From Chloroflexota bacterium (GTDB taxonomy: Bacteria > Chloroflexota > JAHJIN01), in assembly GCA_018823415.1 (NCBI GenBank), contig JAHJIN010000548.1:1-61572 (forward strand): a stretch of DNA of 61,572 bases, given 5' to 3'. Below, in pieces: positions 6,939 to 16,899 of this stretch (position 1 is its first letter; the number at the start of each line of letters is the position of its first letter). The notes under the pieces are model-generated. The model searched no databases and had not been told where the DNA came from. It saw nothing but the letters and a program-made list of their open reading frames with translations. Made by a program: the position numbers and the translations under genes.

Positions 6939-9308
6939 ATGAACGGCCGCACCCAGCAACCAGGCAGTTCGATCACCGGTCTGCGCGGTGGGTTGGGCCG
7001 CACGTTGCTTACCGCTTTTCTCTTGCTGGCCATTGTCCCACTGGGCATTAATGCCTGGCTGGCGATCAACTATACCGGGCAAGAGATGCGCCGGGTCACT
7101 CAGGAGCAACTTGATGCTATTGTAACGATCAAAATAGCCCAGATGGATGGCTGGCTGGCGCACCAGGACCGCGAGTTGGCCGAGGTTAGCGCCATACTAG
7201 CCGCAGAACCGGCCACCAGCACGCTATTTCAGACCCAGCCAGAGGCCCCGGCTTATGCTGCAGCCGAGGCACAAATCCATCAAACGCTCACGCAGGCGCT
7301 GCAGCAACAAGACGGCTTCCGGGCGTTTCAACTGGTACGCATCACCGAGGAACGCCCTCCGGCGGACCCGCTGCTCACTGTCTCACGGGGGTCCACCGAT
7401 GACACCTGGTTGGCCTATCGGGAAGCCCTGATCCCAAACCCCGGCGAGCCAAGCCTGGGATTGCTCGTCGGCTACCTGGACGCGGCCCCCTTGATCGCCC
7501 AGGTGGAGCATACGCCGGAACTGCAATCTACGGGCCGGGCCTACCTGGTAACGGCAGATGGGGTGCTCCTGGGTGCGCCAGACGTACGCGCCATCCAGAT
7601 CCCAACCGTGCAGGCCGGCGACCGAGGCAGTGCCTTGTACCAGAATGACCAGGGCCAACCGGTGGCCGGTGCATATGGGTGGTATCCCGCGCTGAGTCTC
7701 ACCGTCGTCGTGGAGCAATCCCAGCACGCGGCATTTGCCCCGGCCGAAAACCTGGCGACGCTGCTCATTGCCAACACCCTGGTCGTCGCCCTGCTGACCA
7801 CCGTACTGGCGGCAGTGCTAGTCCGACGCATCACCCGGCCCATCGTGACCCTGACCGTGCGCGCAGTCCAGATCGCCGAGGGGGATTTCTGGCAAGCAGT
7901 GCCGGCCGTGACCCGCCGCGACGAGATTGGTATCTTGGCTCAGGCCTTTACCATCATGACTGAGGAACTGCGCCGGTCTTATGAGCACCTGCAAAACACC
8001 GTCACCGAACGAACCAAACAACTCCAAGAAGCCAACCGCCAGTTGCAGCGCTACGCCATGCGACTGGCCCTGAGCGCCGAAATCGGTCGTATTGCTACGG
8101 CCATCCTGGATCCCGCCACACTGCTGGAACAGACCACTCGTTTGATTTGCGAAAGCTATGGATTCGCTCATGTGGGCATCTTTTTGCTGGACGAAACCGG
8201 CCAAGCCATTATCCTGCGCTCAGACGCTCATGCCAGCCCCGACGAGGCAGCCATGATTCCACGCCGAGTTCTGGTTGGTGACGGAACCGTCATAGGCCAA
8301 TCTGCCGCCGATGGCCAGGCACATCTCACGCACCCCACGCCAACCCGGGTCGAATTGGCCGTGCCCCTGCGGACTGGACCCAAGACGCGGGGCGTGCTCG
8401 CCATATACACCGATGGGTCCAACAACCTGATCGAACACGACATCCGGGCCTTGCAAAGCCTGGGCGATCAGATCTGTGTCGCCATCGTCAACGCCGAAAC
8501 ATATGCCCAGGAACAAGAGACCACACGCAAGCTGCGGCAGCTCGAACACTTGCGGGTACAGTCGTTTGGGTCCATCTCGCACGAACTTGCCACCGCCCTG
8601 AACTCGATCATTGGCTTTTCCCGGCTGATCCTCAAAGGCGTGGATGGACCGCTCACAGACTTGCAACGCACAGACCTGACCGCCATTCATCAGAGCGGCC
8701 ACCATCTGTTGAGTATGATGGACAATGTCCTGGATCTGGTCGAATTGGAGCGCGGCACGGTGCCTCTCAATTGCCAACCAACAGATGTCGCGGTTCTGAT
8801 CGATAACGTCCTGACGGCTACCCAAAACCTGACCGCCGATCGACTTGGGCCATTACTCAGCGTGGTAGACCCTGATCTGCCCACCATATCCTGTGACGCG
8901 GACCGATTGCTCCAGGTGCTGATCCATCTGATCGCCGAGGCGACTGAATCAGCCGAAACCGTAATGATTTCGGCCAGCCTGTCCACCGTCCCGGAACGAA
9001 ACGGCATACTGATCCGCATAGCCAGCCTGTCGATAGAGACCGCGACATTGCCCTCTGCCTTGACCGTACCTATCGGTGGTGACATGGTCTGGGACGAAGA
9101 AGGTGCCAGCCTGGGCCTGGCCTTGAGCAAGCGCATCGTAGAACTGCACGAAGGGCGTTTCTGGACCCAGGTGGTGGCCGGGGGCGATCGAATCTATGCG
9201 ATCTTGTTGCCCGTGGCCCCCACTGACGCCCGGCCGATACCCGGCTCCCCACCAGCGACATCACAGCCAGCGCTAGCCACTAGTGAGATGGAGGCTATCC
9301 AAGTATGA
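6939..9308 (+). CDS. Membrane sensor kinase homologue with eroded ATPase domain (Cache + HAMP + GAF + HisKA)
   Basis: 789 aa. TM1 about 22-44, extracytoplasmic double-Cache-like domain about 45-270, TM2 about 272-295, HAMP about 296-350, coiled coil, GAF about 375-522, HisKA about 540-605 with His548. The H-box reads SHELATAL instead of SHELRTPL. The ATPase region (about 615-760) is degenerate: the N box is LIHLIAEATESAE with no Asn, the G1 box DxGxG is missing, and only a G2-like GASLGLALSKRIVELHEG remains. It probably cannot phosphorylate itself but could accept phosphate or form mixed dimers. Its HisKA closely resembles that of the intact kinase at 43678-47541 (IIGFSR, ILKG, DGPLT). The start has a weak ribosome site. 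The stop overlaps the next ATG (ATGA). Confidence 0.88.
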   Translation: MNGRTQQPGSSITGLRGGLGRTLLTAFLLLAIVPLGINAWLAINYTGQEMRRVTQEQLDAIVTIKIAQMDGWLAHQDRELAEVSAILAAEPATSTLFQTQPEAPAYAAAEAQIHQTLTQALQQQDGFRAFQLVRITEERPPADPLLTVSRGSTDDTWLAYREALIPNPGEPSLGLLVGYLDAAPLIAQVEHTPELQSTGRAYLVTADGVLLGAPDVRAIQIPTVQAGDRGSALYQNDQGQPVAGAYGWYPALSLTVVVEQSQHAAFAPAENLATLLIANTLVVALLTTVLAAVLVRRITRPIVTLTVRAVQIAEGDFWQAVPAVTRRDEIGILAQAFTIMTEELRRSYEHLQNTVTERTKQLQEANRQLQRYAMRLALSAEIGRIATAILDPATLLEQTTRLICESYGFAHVGIFLLDETGQAIILRSDAHASPDEAAMIPRRVLVGDGTVIGQSAADGQAHLTHPTPTRVELAVPLRTGPKTRGVLAIYTDGSNNLIEHDIRALQSLGDQICVAIVNAETYAQEQETTRKLRQLEHLRVQSFGSISHELATALNSIIGFSRLILKGVDGPLTDLQRTDLTAIHQSGHHLLSMMDNVLDLVELERGTVPLNCQPTDVAVLIDNVLTATQNLTADRLGPLLSVVDPDLPTISCDADRLLQVLIHLIAEATESAETVMISASLSTVPERNGILIRIASLSIETATLPSALTVPIGGDMVWDEEGASLGLALSKRIVELHEGRFWTQVVAGGDRIYAILLPVAPTDARPIPGSPPATSQPALATSEMEAIQV

Positions 9309-12300
9309 GCAACCCCAAGCACACGCCAACATTGCAACCAGATGAGGATCTGTATCGCCTGCTTTTGAGCAGCATCCAAACGCCGGTGCTGGCCCTGGAT
9401 GAGGACATGACGATCCTCTATTGCAACGAGGCCTATGCCAAGTTTATCGGCTTACCTCTGGCTGAGATAGAAAGCCAAAACTTGTTGGCCTTGTTTCCGC
9501 ACCTTGTGGGCTCTCCTTCGCACCAGGCTTATTTGCAGGTGCTCGAGACCGGCCAGACCCAGCAAGCTGGGGGCCGGCTAGGCGACCGCATCATCCGCGC
9601 CACCGTGTACCGCACGCCGTGGGGCATCCTGTCCATCGCCGAAGACGTTACCGAGCACGAGCAACTGCTGCGCACCCTGGAGCGTCGGGCACTCCAGCTC
9701 CAGACAGCCGCCGAGGTATCTCAGGCTGCCAGCAGCATCCTGGATCCTGACGAACTGGTCCAGAACGTGGTGGATCTGGTGCGTGAGCGCTTTGACCTGT
9801 ATTATGTGGGTTTGTTCCTGGTGGACGACGAGGGCGAAGCACCGGGCAAGTGGGCCGTACTGCGAGCCGGCACTGGCCCGGCCGGCCAGCAAATGATCGC
9901 CCAGGGTCACAAGCTGGAAGTTGGCGGCGATTCCATGATCGGCTGGTGCATCGCCAACCGCCACGCCCGCATCGCCCTGGATGTCGGCGCAGAAGCCGTC
10001 CGTTTTGACAATCCCGCACTCCCCCAGACCCGCTCCGAACTGGCGTTGCCCCTGATCAGCCGGGAACAGGTCATTGGCGCCATGACCGTGCAAAGCGAAG
10101 CCCCGCAAGCCTTTACCCCCGAAGACATCGACAACCTGCAAACCATGGCCGACCAACTGGCAACGGCCATCGAGAATGCCCGGCTCTTTGCCAACGCGCA
10201 GCGTGCGCAACAGGAGGAACAACGCCGGGCCGCACAGCTAACCGCCCTCCTGGACAATATCCCCGATACCATCTATTTCAAGGATACCGCCTCGCGCTTT
10301 ACCCTAATCAACCCGGCCCAGGCGCAGGCATTAGGCATCGCCGACCCCCAAGAGGCCGTCGGCAAGACCGACCTGGACTTTTGGGCAGAAGAATCGGCTC
10401 AGACGGCCTATGCCGACGAACAGCAAATCGTGGCGTCCGCGCAACCCATGATCGGACAGGTGGAAAAGATCGTCAGAAAAGAAGATGGTCAGGTTCACTG
10501 GTTCTCGGCTACCAAGATCCCCCTGATCGATGAGGCGGGACAGGTAACCGGCCTGGTGGGCATCTCCCGAGACATCACCGACCTGCAAACCGCCCAGGAA
10601 GCAGCCCAACAGCACGCCCAGGAGCAGGAAGGGCTGGCCAAGATCGCCGCCCTGGGTAGCTCAACCCTCGACCTGGACAAGCTGCTGACCCAACTGGTGG
10701 GCGAGACAGCCAGGCTGGTTGGCGCGCAGACCACCGTGCTCCTGCTGCTGGACCAGGAGGAAAAGGCGCTGATAGGTCGCTATTTTTCCACCGACGGTCA
10801 GCTCACTATCCTGCCGGAAGAATGGCACATTCCGCTGGACACACCCGGCTTTGAGCACAGCATCTTTGCCCGGGGCAGCGCCTATTTCTCCAACCAGGCA
10901 GAAACCGACCCGAACATCATCCCCGCCTATCGGCTACACATGGACTACTTGAAGGTCAAGACCTTTTGCGGCGTGCCGCTGCGGGTAAGGGACCGCAGCA
11001 TCGGCGAGTTGTACCTGGTCAACCGGCCCGGGGGCTTTGGACCAGATCAATTGCGGGTGCTTCGCACGGCCGCCGACTATGCCGCCACCGCCATCGAAAA
11101 CGCCCGGCTATTTAACCAAACCCAGACAGCTCTGGCCGAAGCCCAGGCACTCTACCGCGCCGGACGTTTTCTTATCTCCTTTGAGCACGTTGACCAGGTG
11201 TTGCAGGCCGTGGTTGATGGTGTGGCCGAGGCATTGCCCGCCAACCGGGTAGCACTGATCGCCTTTGACCAGGCCCGGCGCCAGGTGACCAACTTTGCCA
11301 AGGGCGGGCCCGGCTCTGACCAGATCACACAGGTGCCTTTTGAAGAATTGTGGGACGGCTTGAGCGGTTGGGTATTGCGCGAGTTGACGCCAGCACTGTC
11401 GCCCAAGGGTGTTCCAGACCCACGCGAGAGCCCAGATGTGCAGCAACGCCGGGCCGGGACCGACTGCGGGGCGATCATCGTGACTCCCCTCTATCACCGT
11501 GGTGAGACCCTGGGTACCCTGACAGCCATCAATCGGGCCGACGAACCCGATTTTACACAGCGAGATATAGACCTGATGGAGGCCCTGGCCAACCAGGCTG
11601 TCGCCGCCATTAGAAACGCCCAGTTGTTCGAGGAGCGCACCCGGCGTACCGAAGAACTGGCCGCCCTGCGCGAGCTGTCGCTGGAACTGGTGGAGGCCCA
11701 GCATGACCGCAAAGCCATGCTTACCCTCATCTCAAGCCAGGCCATGACCTTGCTCAATGCCGATGGGGGCGGTGTGTGGCTGTGGGACAAGAGCACCCAA
11801 GAACTGGTGCTGGAGCATACTATCCAGGTGGGCGATATTGACCTGACCGGGCGCAGGCTCAAGCCGGGCGAAGGACTGGTCGGCCGCGTCTTGGTGGAGA
11901 AACAACTCCAGGTGATTGACGACTATCAGGCCTGGGCAGACCGGCCGGCGCACTGGGACGATGCGCCATTCCATGCTGCCCTGGGTGTACCCTTGCTCTG
12001 GCAAAATCAGGCCATCGGCGTGCTGGCTGTCACTCGCAGTCAAACCCAGCAACCTTTTGACACCATGGATCAGCGCCTGTCCGAACTACTGGCTGGCCAG
12101 ATCGCGGTCTTTGTCGAAAACGCCCGGCTCTTTCAGGAACGCGAGCGGCGCATCGCCGAGTTGGATGCCATCAACCGCATGGGCCAGGCCCTGGCGCTGG
12201 CCCTGGAGCCAGACGAGTTGTTGGCGGCCGTGCACGAGCACGTCCGTCTGCTCTTTGACACAACCAACTTTTACATCGCCACCTATCGGGAAGGCAGCGA

Positions 12301-15300
12301 CGAGTGGACCGCCGTCTTTGATATCGAGAACGGTGAACGACTGCCGCGTTCCCAGTACGACGTGAGAAGCGGGCTTACCGGCCACATCATCCGCACCGGC
12401 CGGCCGGCCTTGTTCCGCACGCAGCAAGAGGCGCTCGCATTTGACCAGGAACACGGCCTCGCAGCGGTGGGACCACCGCCCAAATCGTGGCTGGGCGTGC
12501 CGCTCATTGCCGCCGGCAAGGTCGTGGGGGTGATGGCCATCCAGAGCTACGCGCAGGAGCAGCTCTACGACGAGCGCGACCTGACCATCTTTTCCACTGT
12601 GGCAAACCGGGCCGCAGCGGCCATCGAAAACCTGCGCCTGCTGGAAGAGACCCGCCACCGGGCGCAAGAGATGGAGGTCATCAACGATGTGGGGCGCACC
12701 CTCACCACCATGCTCGACCCCGACGAGGTGCTCCGCCAGATCGTAGATACCACCAAGGAACGCTTTGGACATTACTTTGTGGGGTTGGCACTGGTAGAGG
12801 ACGACCAGATTGCCTTCCGATACGGCAGCCTCATGGGCGATACCGGCGTTCGGATGGAACCCGGCGGCGTGGTTCTGGACCTGCACGGCCCCGGCCTGAA
12901 CCCGGAGGCCGCCCGAACCGGCCAACCAATCCTGGTCGGTGATGTCCGCGCCGACTCGCGCTTTGTCCAGGCGCTCGGGTTGCCAGGCACTCGCTCCGAA
13001 CTGGTGGTACCCATCGAGGTCAAGGGGCGAGTCATCGGCACCCTGGACGTGCAAAGCGACCGATTGCACGCCTTTGACGAGACCGACGTGGCCCTGCTCC
13101 AATCCCTGGTGAGCCAGGCCGGTGTGGCCATCGAGAATGCCCGCCTGTTTCAGGAACGCCAGCGGCGCATCACCGAGCTGGCTATGCTCAACGAGATCGG
13201 CCAGGCTGTCTCGGCCACCCTAGAGTTGGACACTCTGCTGGATACGGTGCTCAAGCAGGTCAGCCGCCTCTTTGACACGACCAACTTTTACGTGGCCATG
13301 TACCGGGCAGACACAGACGAATGGGCCTCACCCCTTCACCTGGAGCACGGCGAGCCCCAGCCGGTGATCTGGCGCAAGGTCCAGGCCGGGCTCACCGGCT
13401 ATATCATTCGCAATCGCCAATCGCTGCACTTTGAAACTACAGCGGCCGTCCGTGCCTTCCAGCAATCTCAGGGGATCGCAAGCATTGGCCAGCAGGCCCT
13501 ATCCTGGATGGGCGTGCCCCTTATCGCCGCCGACAAGGTGGTGGGCGTCATGGCTATCCAGAACTATCAGCGGGAGCACCTCTATTCCGAGCAGGACCTA
13601 GCCCTCTTTTCCACTGTCGCCGATCGGATAGCCATTGCCCTGGAGAATCTGCGCTTGCTGGACGAGGCCCGCATCCACGCCGCCGAATTGGCGACATTGA
13701 ACGAGTTGGGTCAGGCCCTTGCCGCCCGCCTGGACGTGGACCAAGTGCTGGAAGAAACCTATCGCGGCGTCTCGCGCCTGGTGGATACCACCAACTTTTA
13801 TATCGGCCTCTACAATCCCCAGACCCACGAGATCACCTTCCCCTTGAATGTCACCGAATCCGTGATCGAGAAAGCAATGGTCACAATACCGGCAGACCAG
13901 GGCATCTCGGCGTACGTTCTGCGCCACCGTACCAGCGTGCTCATCAAGACTGGTCTTGCCGGATGGTTGCAAGAGAATGGCGTCGAACTGGTCGGCGAAC
14001 CAGGTCGCTCGTGGCTGGGCGTGCCATTGATGATCGGCGACCAGATGCTGGGCCTGATGGCCGTGCAGGACTTCAAGTCCGACTATGTCTACGACGAGCA
14101 TGATCAGGACATGCTCACCGCCATCGCCAGCCAGACCGCCATCGCCATCCAGAACGCGCGCCTGTTCGAAGAGGCGCAGCAAAGCAGCGAACTCTTGGGC
14201 GAGCGAGTCCAGGAACTGGACGTGTTGAACGACATTGGCCGCCAGATAGACCAGACGCCGCCGGTATCCGAGTTTCTGCAATGGGTGGCCGGGCGCATTC
14301 CATCGGCCATGCGTTACCCCACAGCCTGCACGGCGGCTATCGAATATGATGGCGCGGTTTACGGATCGCCGGAAGCGGTGAACCTGCCCAACCAGATCGT
14401 GCAGAGTGTGCGAGTAGGCGACCAGGTGGCAGGCCAGGTCTATATCGCCTATCGCGAGCACTACGAATTCCCGGACGGGGCCAGTGCCCTGATGGGAGAC
14501 ATTGTCCGACGGGTCAGCGGCTACATCGAGAACCGCCGCCTGGTGGAGCAAACCCAAACTCGGGCGCAAGAACTGGTCGTGCTGAACGAACTGGCCCGGG
14601 CACTCTCCGCCAGCCTCAGCGTGGACGACGTGCTGGCAGAAGTCCATCAGGGCGTCTCCCATCTGGTAGACACTGCCAATTTCTACATCGCGCTCCACGA
14701 TCCAAAAGAAGCGGTGAACCGGTTTGTCTTTCAGGCCACCGAATCCGAGATCGACAGGAACACGCTCACCGTCCTGCCCCAAGACCAGGGCATCACCGGA
14801 TACATCGTTCGCAACCGCACCAGTGTGCTCCTCAAGGATAACGTCACCCAGTGGATGGAAGAAATGGGAATACCGGCGGTGGGCGAGCCCGCTCGCTCCT
14901 GGTTGGGCGTGCCACTAATGCTCGGCGAACAGGTATTGGGGGTGATGGCCGTGCAGGATTACACCCAATCCTACCTCTATGACGAGCATGATCGGGATAT
15001 GTTGACCGCCATCGCCAGCCAGGCCGCCATCGCCATCCAGAACGCCCGCCTGTTCGAAGAAACCAAGGCCGCTCTGACCGAAACCGAGATCCTGGCCCGG
15101 GAGCAAGCCGTGCTCAACGAACTGGCGCAGGCCCTGACAGCGCGCTTGGACATGGACGCCATACTGGAAGAAGCCTATCGAGGTGTCTCTCGCCTGCTCA
15201 CGGTCTCTAATTTCTATATCGCATTCTATGATGAGGTCCAGGATACGATCACGTTTGCCTTTGACGTCGTCGAGGGACAGGTTAGCAAACCATACCGCAC

Positions 15301-16870
15301 CCGACAAGCCGGTCAGGGCATGACTGAATACGTCATTCGGCATCGTGTGCCTGTACTCGTCAAAGAAGACCTGAACGGCTGGCGCCAGGAAAAGGGCGTG
15401 GACAGGCTCGGGACCGTGAGCCCCACGGGCGCACTCTCCTGGCTAGGTGTGCCACTGATCGTGGGCAAAGAGGTGATCGGCGTAATGGCCATGCAGGACT
15501 ATGCCGCTGCTGGCACCTACGATGAGCATGATCGAGATTTGCTGACTGCTATCGCCAGCCAGGCCGCCATCGCCATCCAGAACGCCCGCCTGTTCGAGCA
15601 AATCCAAAGCACGTTGACCGAAACAGAACAGCTCTACGAAGCTAGCCGGCGCCTGACCTCGGCCAGCGACATGCAGGAGGCCGTTGCTGCTGTTGCCGAA
15701 GAGTTGCGCATCCCGGGAATCAACCGGATGGTGATGTGGCGACTGGACCATGATGAGGCCGGCCAGCCCGTTGCTCTGTTTTCCCTGGCAAACTGGTATA
15801 GCGGAACCGGACCCCGCCCGCTGCCATTGGGCGTGCGCTTTCCGCTGTCTCAATTCCTGGCTATCCATCTGGCCTTGACCCAAGAGCCGGTTTTGATTCA
15901 AGATACTCTGACCGACGATCGCCTGGACCCGGCCACGCGCGAGGCATTTCGGCAGCAGCAAGTGCGCGGATTGGCGCTACTGCCCCTCCAGATCGGCGCG
16001 CGCCAGATCGGCACGTTGATGTTCGTGACGGAAGAACCGCGCCATTTTGCGGATCACGAGATTCGCTCTGCCGTCTCGCTAACCAGCCAGATGGCGGTGG
16101 TGATCGAGAACCGGCGACTGTTCGAGCAAACCCAAAGCGCGTTGACCGAAACCGAGTCTCTCTACCAGGCCAGCCGGGCCATCAACGAAGCAACCTCCAC
16201 CGCCGGCGTTGGCGCGGCGCTCACGGCGTATGCCTCTACCACCGGCAACCTTGACTCGGCCCGGCTCTTGCTCTTTGAGCGCGATGCCCAGGGACAGCCC
16301 ACTCGTATCGACATGCAACAATGGTGGCGAGCCGACGGCCAGGAATCCAGCCAGCCCATTGGCACCATTTTGCCCTTGAGCGACTATCCGCTGACAGACT
16401 TGATGGACAAAAATCAGCCCATTATGGTAGAAGATGTGCTCGCAGATCCGCGGGCCAATGATAGCACGCGCTTGATTATCTCTACCATCAGTAGCCTACG
16501 CTCCTTTGTCATGATCCCCATTGCTACCGAGCAGCGCTGGATCGGCATGCTCTTTATCGCCCGCGCCCAACCATCGACCTGGCCGGCAGACCTCATTCGC
16601 GCCTATCGTACCCTGGCCGGTCAAGCCGCCGTGGCCCTGGAAGGCCAAACCTTGCTCGCCGAGGCCGAGCGCCGTGCCAACCAGGAGCAAATCTTGCGCG
16701 AGATCACAGTTCAATTGCAGGCCGCCGTCGATGCCGACACCATTGCGCGCACGGCGGTGCGCCGGCTGGGCGCGGCCTTGAATCGGCCTACCTTTGTGCG
16801 TCTGGGCAACGCATCGGAACTTGCGGTTCCCAACCCCAAACCCGATGAACCCTCTCAATCCACTACCTAG
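9305..16870 (+). CDS. Giant soluble sensor: 2 PAS + 13 GAF units, no output domain
   Basis: 2521 aa, no membrane helices and no kinase, cyclase or phosphodiesterase motif. Approximate order: PAS 12-125; GAF1 130-295; PAS2 312-427; GAF2 444-602; GAF3 615-775; GAF4 789-943; GAF5 955-1113; GAF6 1125-1281; GAF7 1294-1452; GAF8 1464-1622; compact GAF9 1640-1748; GAF10 1758-1918; GAF11 1936-2098; GAF12 2109-2275; GAF13 2285-2452; half-GAF tail 2462-2508. Units are joined by helices ending in ENARLF- or QNARLF-like motifs. Units 8, 10 and 11 are very alike, down to long exact DNA matches, which points to recent internal duplication. The protein looks like a filamentous, ligand-binding scaffold. It is translationally coupled to the eroded kinase upstream (ATGA overlap), so it may act as that protein's signalling arm. 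Confidence 0.9.
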   Translation: MSNPKHTPTLQPDEDLYRLLLSSIQTPVLALDEDMTILYCNEAYAKFIGLPLAEIESQNLLALFPHLVGSPSHQAYLQVLETGQTQQAGGRLGDRIIRATVYRTPWGILSIAEDVTEHEQLLRTLERRALQLQTAAEVSQAASSILDPDELVQNVVDLVRERFDLYYVGLFLVDDEGEAPGKWAVLRAGTGPAGQQMIAQGHKLEVGGDSMIGWCIANRHARIALDVGAEAVRFDNPALPQTRSELALPLISREQVIGAMTVQSEAPQAFTPEDIDNLQTMADQLATAIENARLFANAQRAQQEEQRRAAQLTALLDNIPDTIYFKDTASRFTLINPAQAQALGIADPQEAVGKTDLDFWAEESAQTAYADEQQIVASAQPMIGQVEKIVRKEDGQVHWFSATKIPLIDEAGQVTGLVGISRDITDLQTAQEAAQQHAQEQEGLAKIAALGSSTLDLDKLLTQLVGETARLVGAQTTVLLLLDQEEKALIGRYFSTDGQLTILPEEWHIPLDTPGFEHSIFARGSAYFSNQAETDPNIIPAYRLHMDYLKVKTFCGVPLRVRDRSIGELYLVNRPGGFGPDQLRVLRTAADYAATAIENARLFNQTQTALAEAQALYRAGRFLISFEHVDQVLQAVVDGVAEALPANRVALIAFDQARRQVTNFAKGGPGSDQITQVPFEELWDGLSGWVLRELTPALSPKGVPDPRESPDVQQRRAGTDCGAIIVTPLYHRGETLGTLTAINRADEPDFTQRDIDLMEALANQAVAAIRNAQLFEERTRRTEELAALRELSLELVEAQHDRKAMLTLISSQAMTLLNADGGGVWLWDKSTQELVLEHTIQVGDIDLTGRRLKPGEGLVGRVLVEKQLQVIDDYQAWADRPAHWDDAPFHAALGVPLLWQNQAIGVLAVTRSQTQQPFDTMDQRLSELLAGQIAVFVENARLFQERERRIAELDAINRMGQALALALEPDELLAAVHEHVRLLFDTTNFYIATYREGSDEWTAVFDIENGERLPRSQYDVRSGLTGHIIRTGRPALFRTQQEALAFDQEHGLAAVGPPPKSWLGVPLIAAGKVVGVMAIQSYAQEQLYDERDLTIFSTVANRAAAAIENLRLLEETRHRAQEMEVINDVGRTLTTMLDPDEVLRQIVDTTKERFGHYFVGLALVEDDQIAFRYGSLMGDTGVRMEPGGVVLDLHGPGLNPEAARTGQPILVGDVRADSRFVQALGLPGTRSELVVPIEVKGRVIGTLDVQSDRLHAFDETDVALLQSLVSQAGVAIENARLFQERQRRITELAMLNEIGQAVSATLELDTLLDTVLKQVSRLFDTTNFYVAMYRADTDEWASPLHLEHGEPQPVIWRKVQAGLTGYIIRNRQSLHFETTAAVRAFQQSQGIASIGQQALSWMGVPLIAADKVVGVMAIQNYQREHLYSEQDLALFSTVADRIAIALENLRLLDEARIHAAELATLNELGQALAARLDVDQVLEETYRGVSRLVDTTNFYIGLYNPQTHEITFPLNVTESVIEKAMVTIPADQGISAYVLRHRTSVLIKTGLAGWLQENGVELVGEPGRSWLGVPLMIGDQMLGLMAVQDFKSDYVYDEHDQDMLTAIASQTAIAIQNARLFEEAQQSSELLGERVQELDVLNDIGRQIDQTPPVSEFLQWVAGRIPSAMRYPTACTAAIEYDGAVYGSPEAVNLPNQIVQSVRVGDQVAGQVYIAYREHYEFPDGASALMGDIVRRVSGYIENRRLVEQTQTRAQELVVLNELARALSASLSVDDVLAEVHQGVSHLVDTANFYIALHDPKEAVNRFVFQATESEIDRNTLTVLPQDQGITGYIVRNRTSVLLKDNVTQWMEEMGIPAVGEPARSWLGVPLMLGEQVLGVMAVQDYTQSYLYDEHDRDMLTAIASQAAIAIQNARLFEETKAALTETEILAREQAVLNELAQALTARLDMDAILEEAYRGVSRLLTVSNFYIAFYDEVQDTITFAFDVVEGQVSKPYRTRQAGQGMTEYVIRHRVPVLVKEDLNGWRQEKGVDRLGTVSPTGALSWLGVPLIVGKEVIGVMAMQDYAAAGTYDEHDRDLLTAIASQAAIAIQNARLFEQIQSTLTETEQLYEASRRLTSASDMQEAVAAVAEELRIPGINRMVMWRLDHDEAGQPVALFSLANWYSGTGPRPLPLGVRFPLSQFLAIHLALTQEPVLIQDTLTDDRLDPATREAFRQQQVRGLALLPLQIGARQIGTLMFVTEEPRHFADHEIRSAVSLTSQMAVVIENRRLFEQTQSALTETESLYQASRAINEATSTAGVGAALTAYASTTGNLDSARLLLFERDAQGQPTRIDMQQWWRADGQESSQPIGTILPLSDYPLTDLMDKNQPIMVEDVLADPRANDSTRLIISTISSLRSFVMIPIATEQRWIGMLFIARAQPSTWPADLIRAYRTLAGQAAVALEGQTLLAEAERRANQEQILREITVQLQAAVDADTIARTAVRRLGAALNRPTFVRLGNASELAVPNPKPDEPSQSTT
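15011..15057 (+). repeat. 47-bp exact direct repeat, copy 1 (inside GAF10)
   Basis: Identical to 15551-15597, exactly 540 bp (180 codons) apart, encoding the last helix of a GAF unit. A third, slightly diverged copy begins near 14123. It marks recent duplication or gene conversion and a possible assembly trap. Confidence 0.85.
15551..15597 (+). repeat. 47-bp exact direct repeat, copy 2 (inside GAF11)
   Basis: Exact copy of 15011-15057 in the same reading frame, at the end of the next GAF unit. Confidence 0.85.
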
Positions 16871-16899
16871 AGACACCTAGACAAAAAGGAGAAACTCGC

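Noticed and set aside
12086-14782. Long minus-strand open frames (up to about 390 codons) across the 2521-aa GAF gene and similar frames elsewhere
   Set aside because: They lie opposite clear GAF coding sequence, resemble no protein family, are Gly/Val/His-rich in the way of reverse GC-rich codons, and lack ribosome sites.
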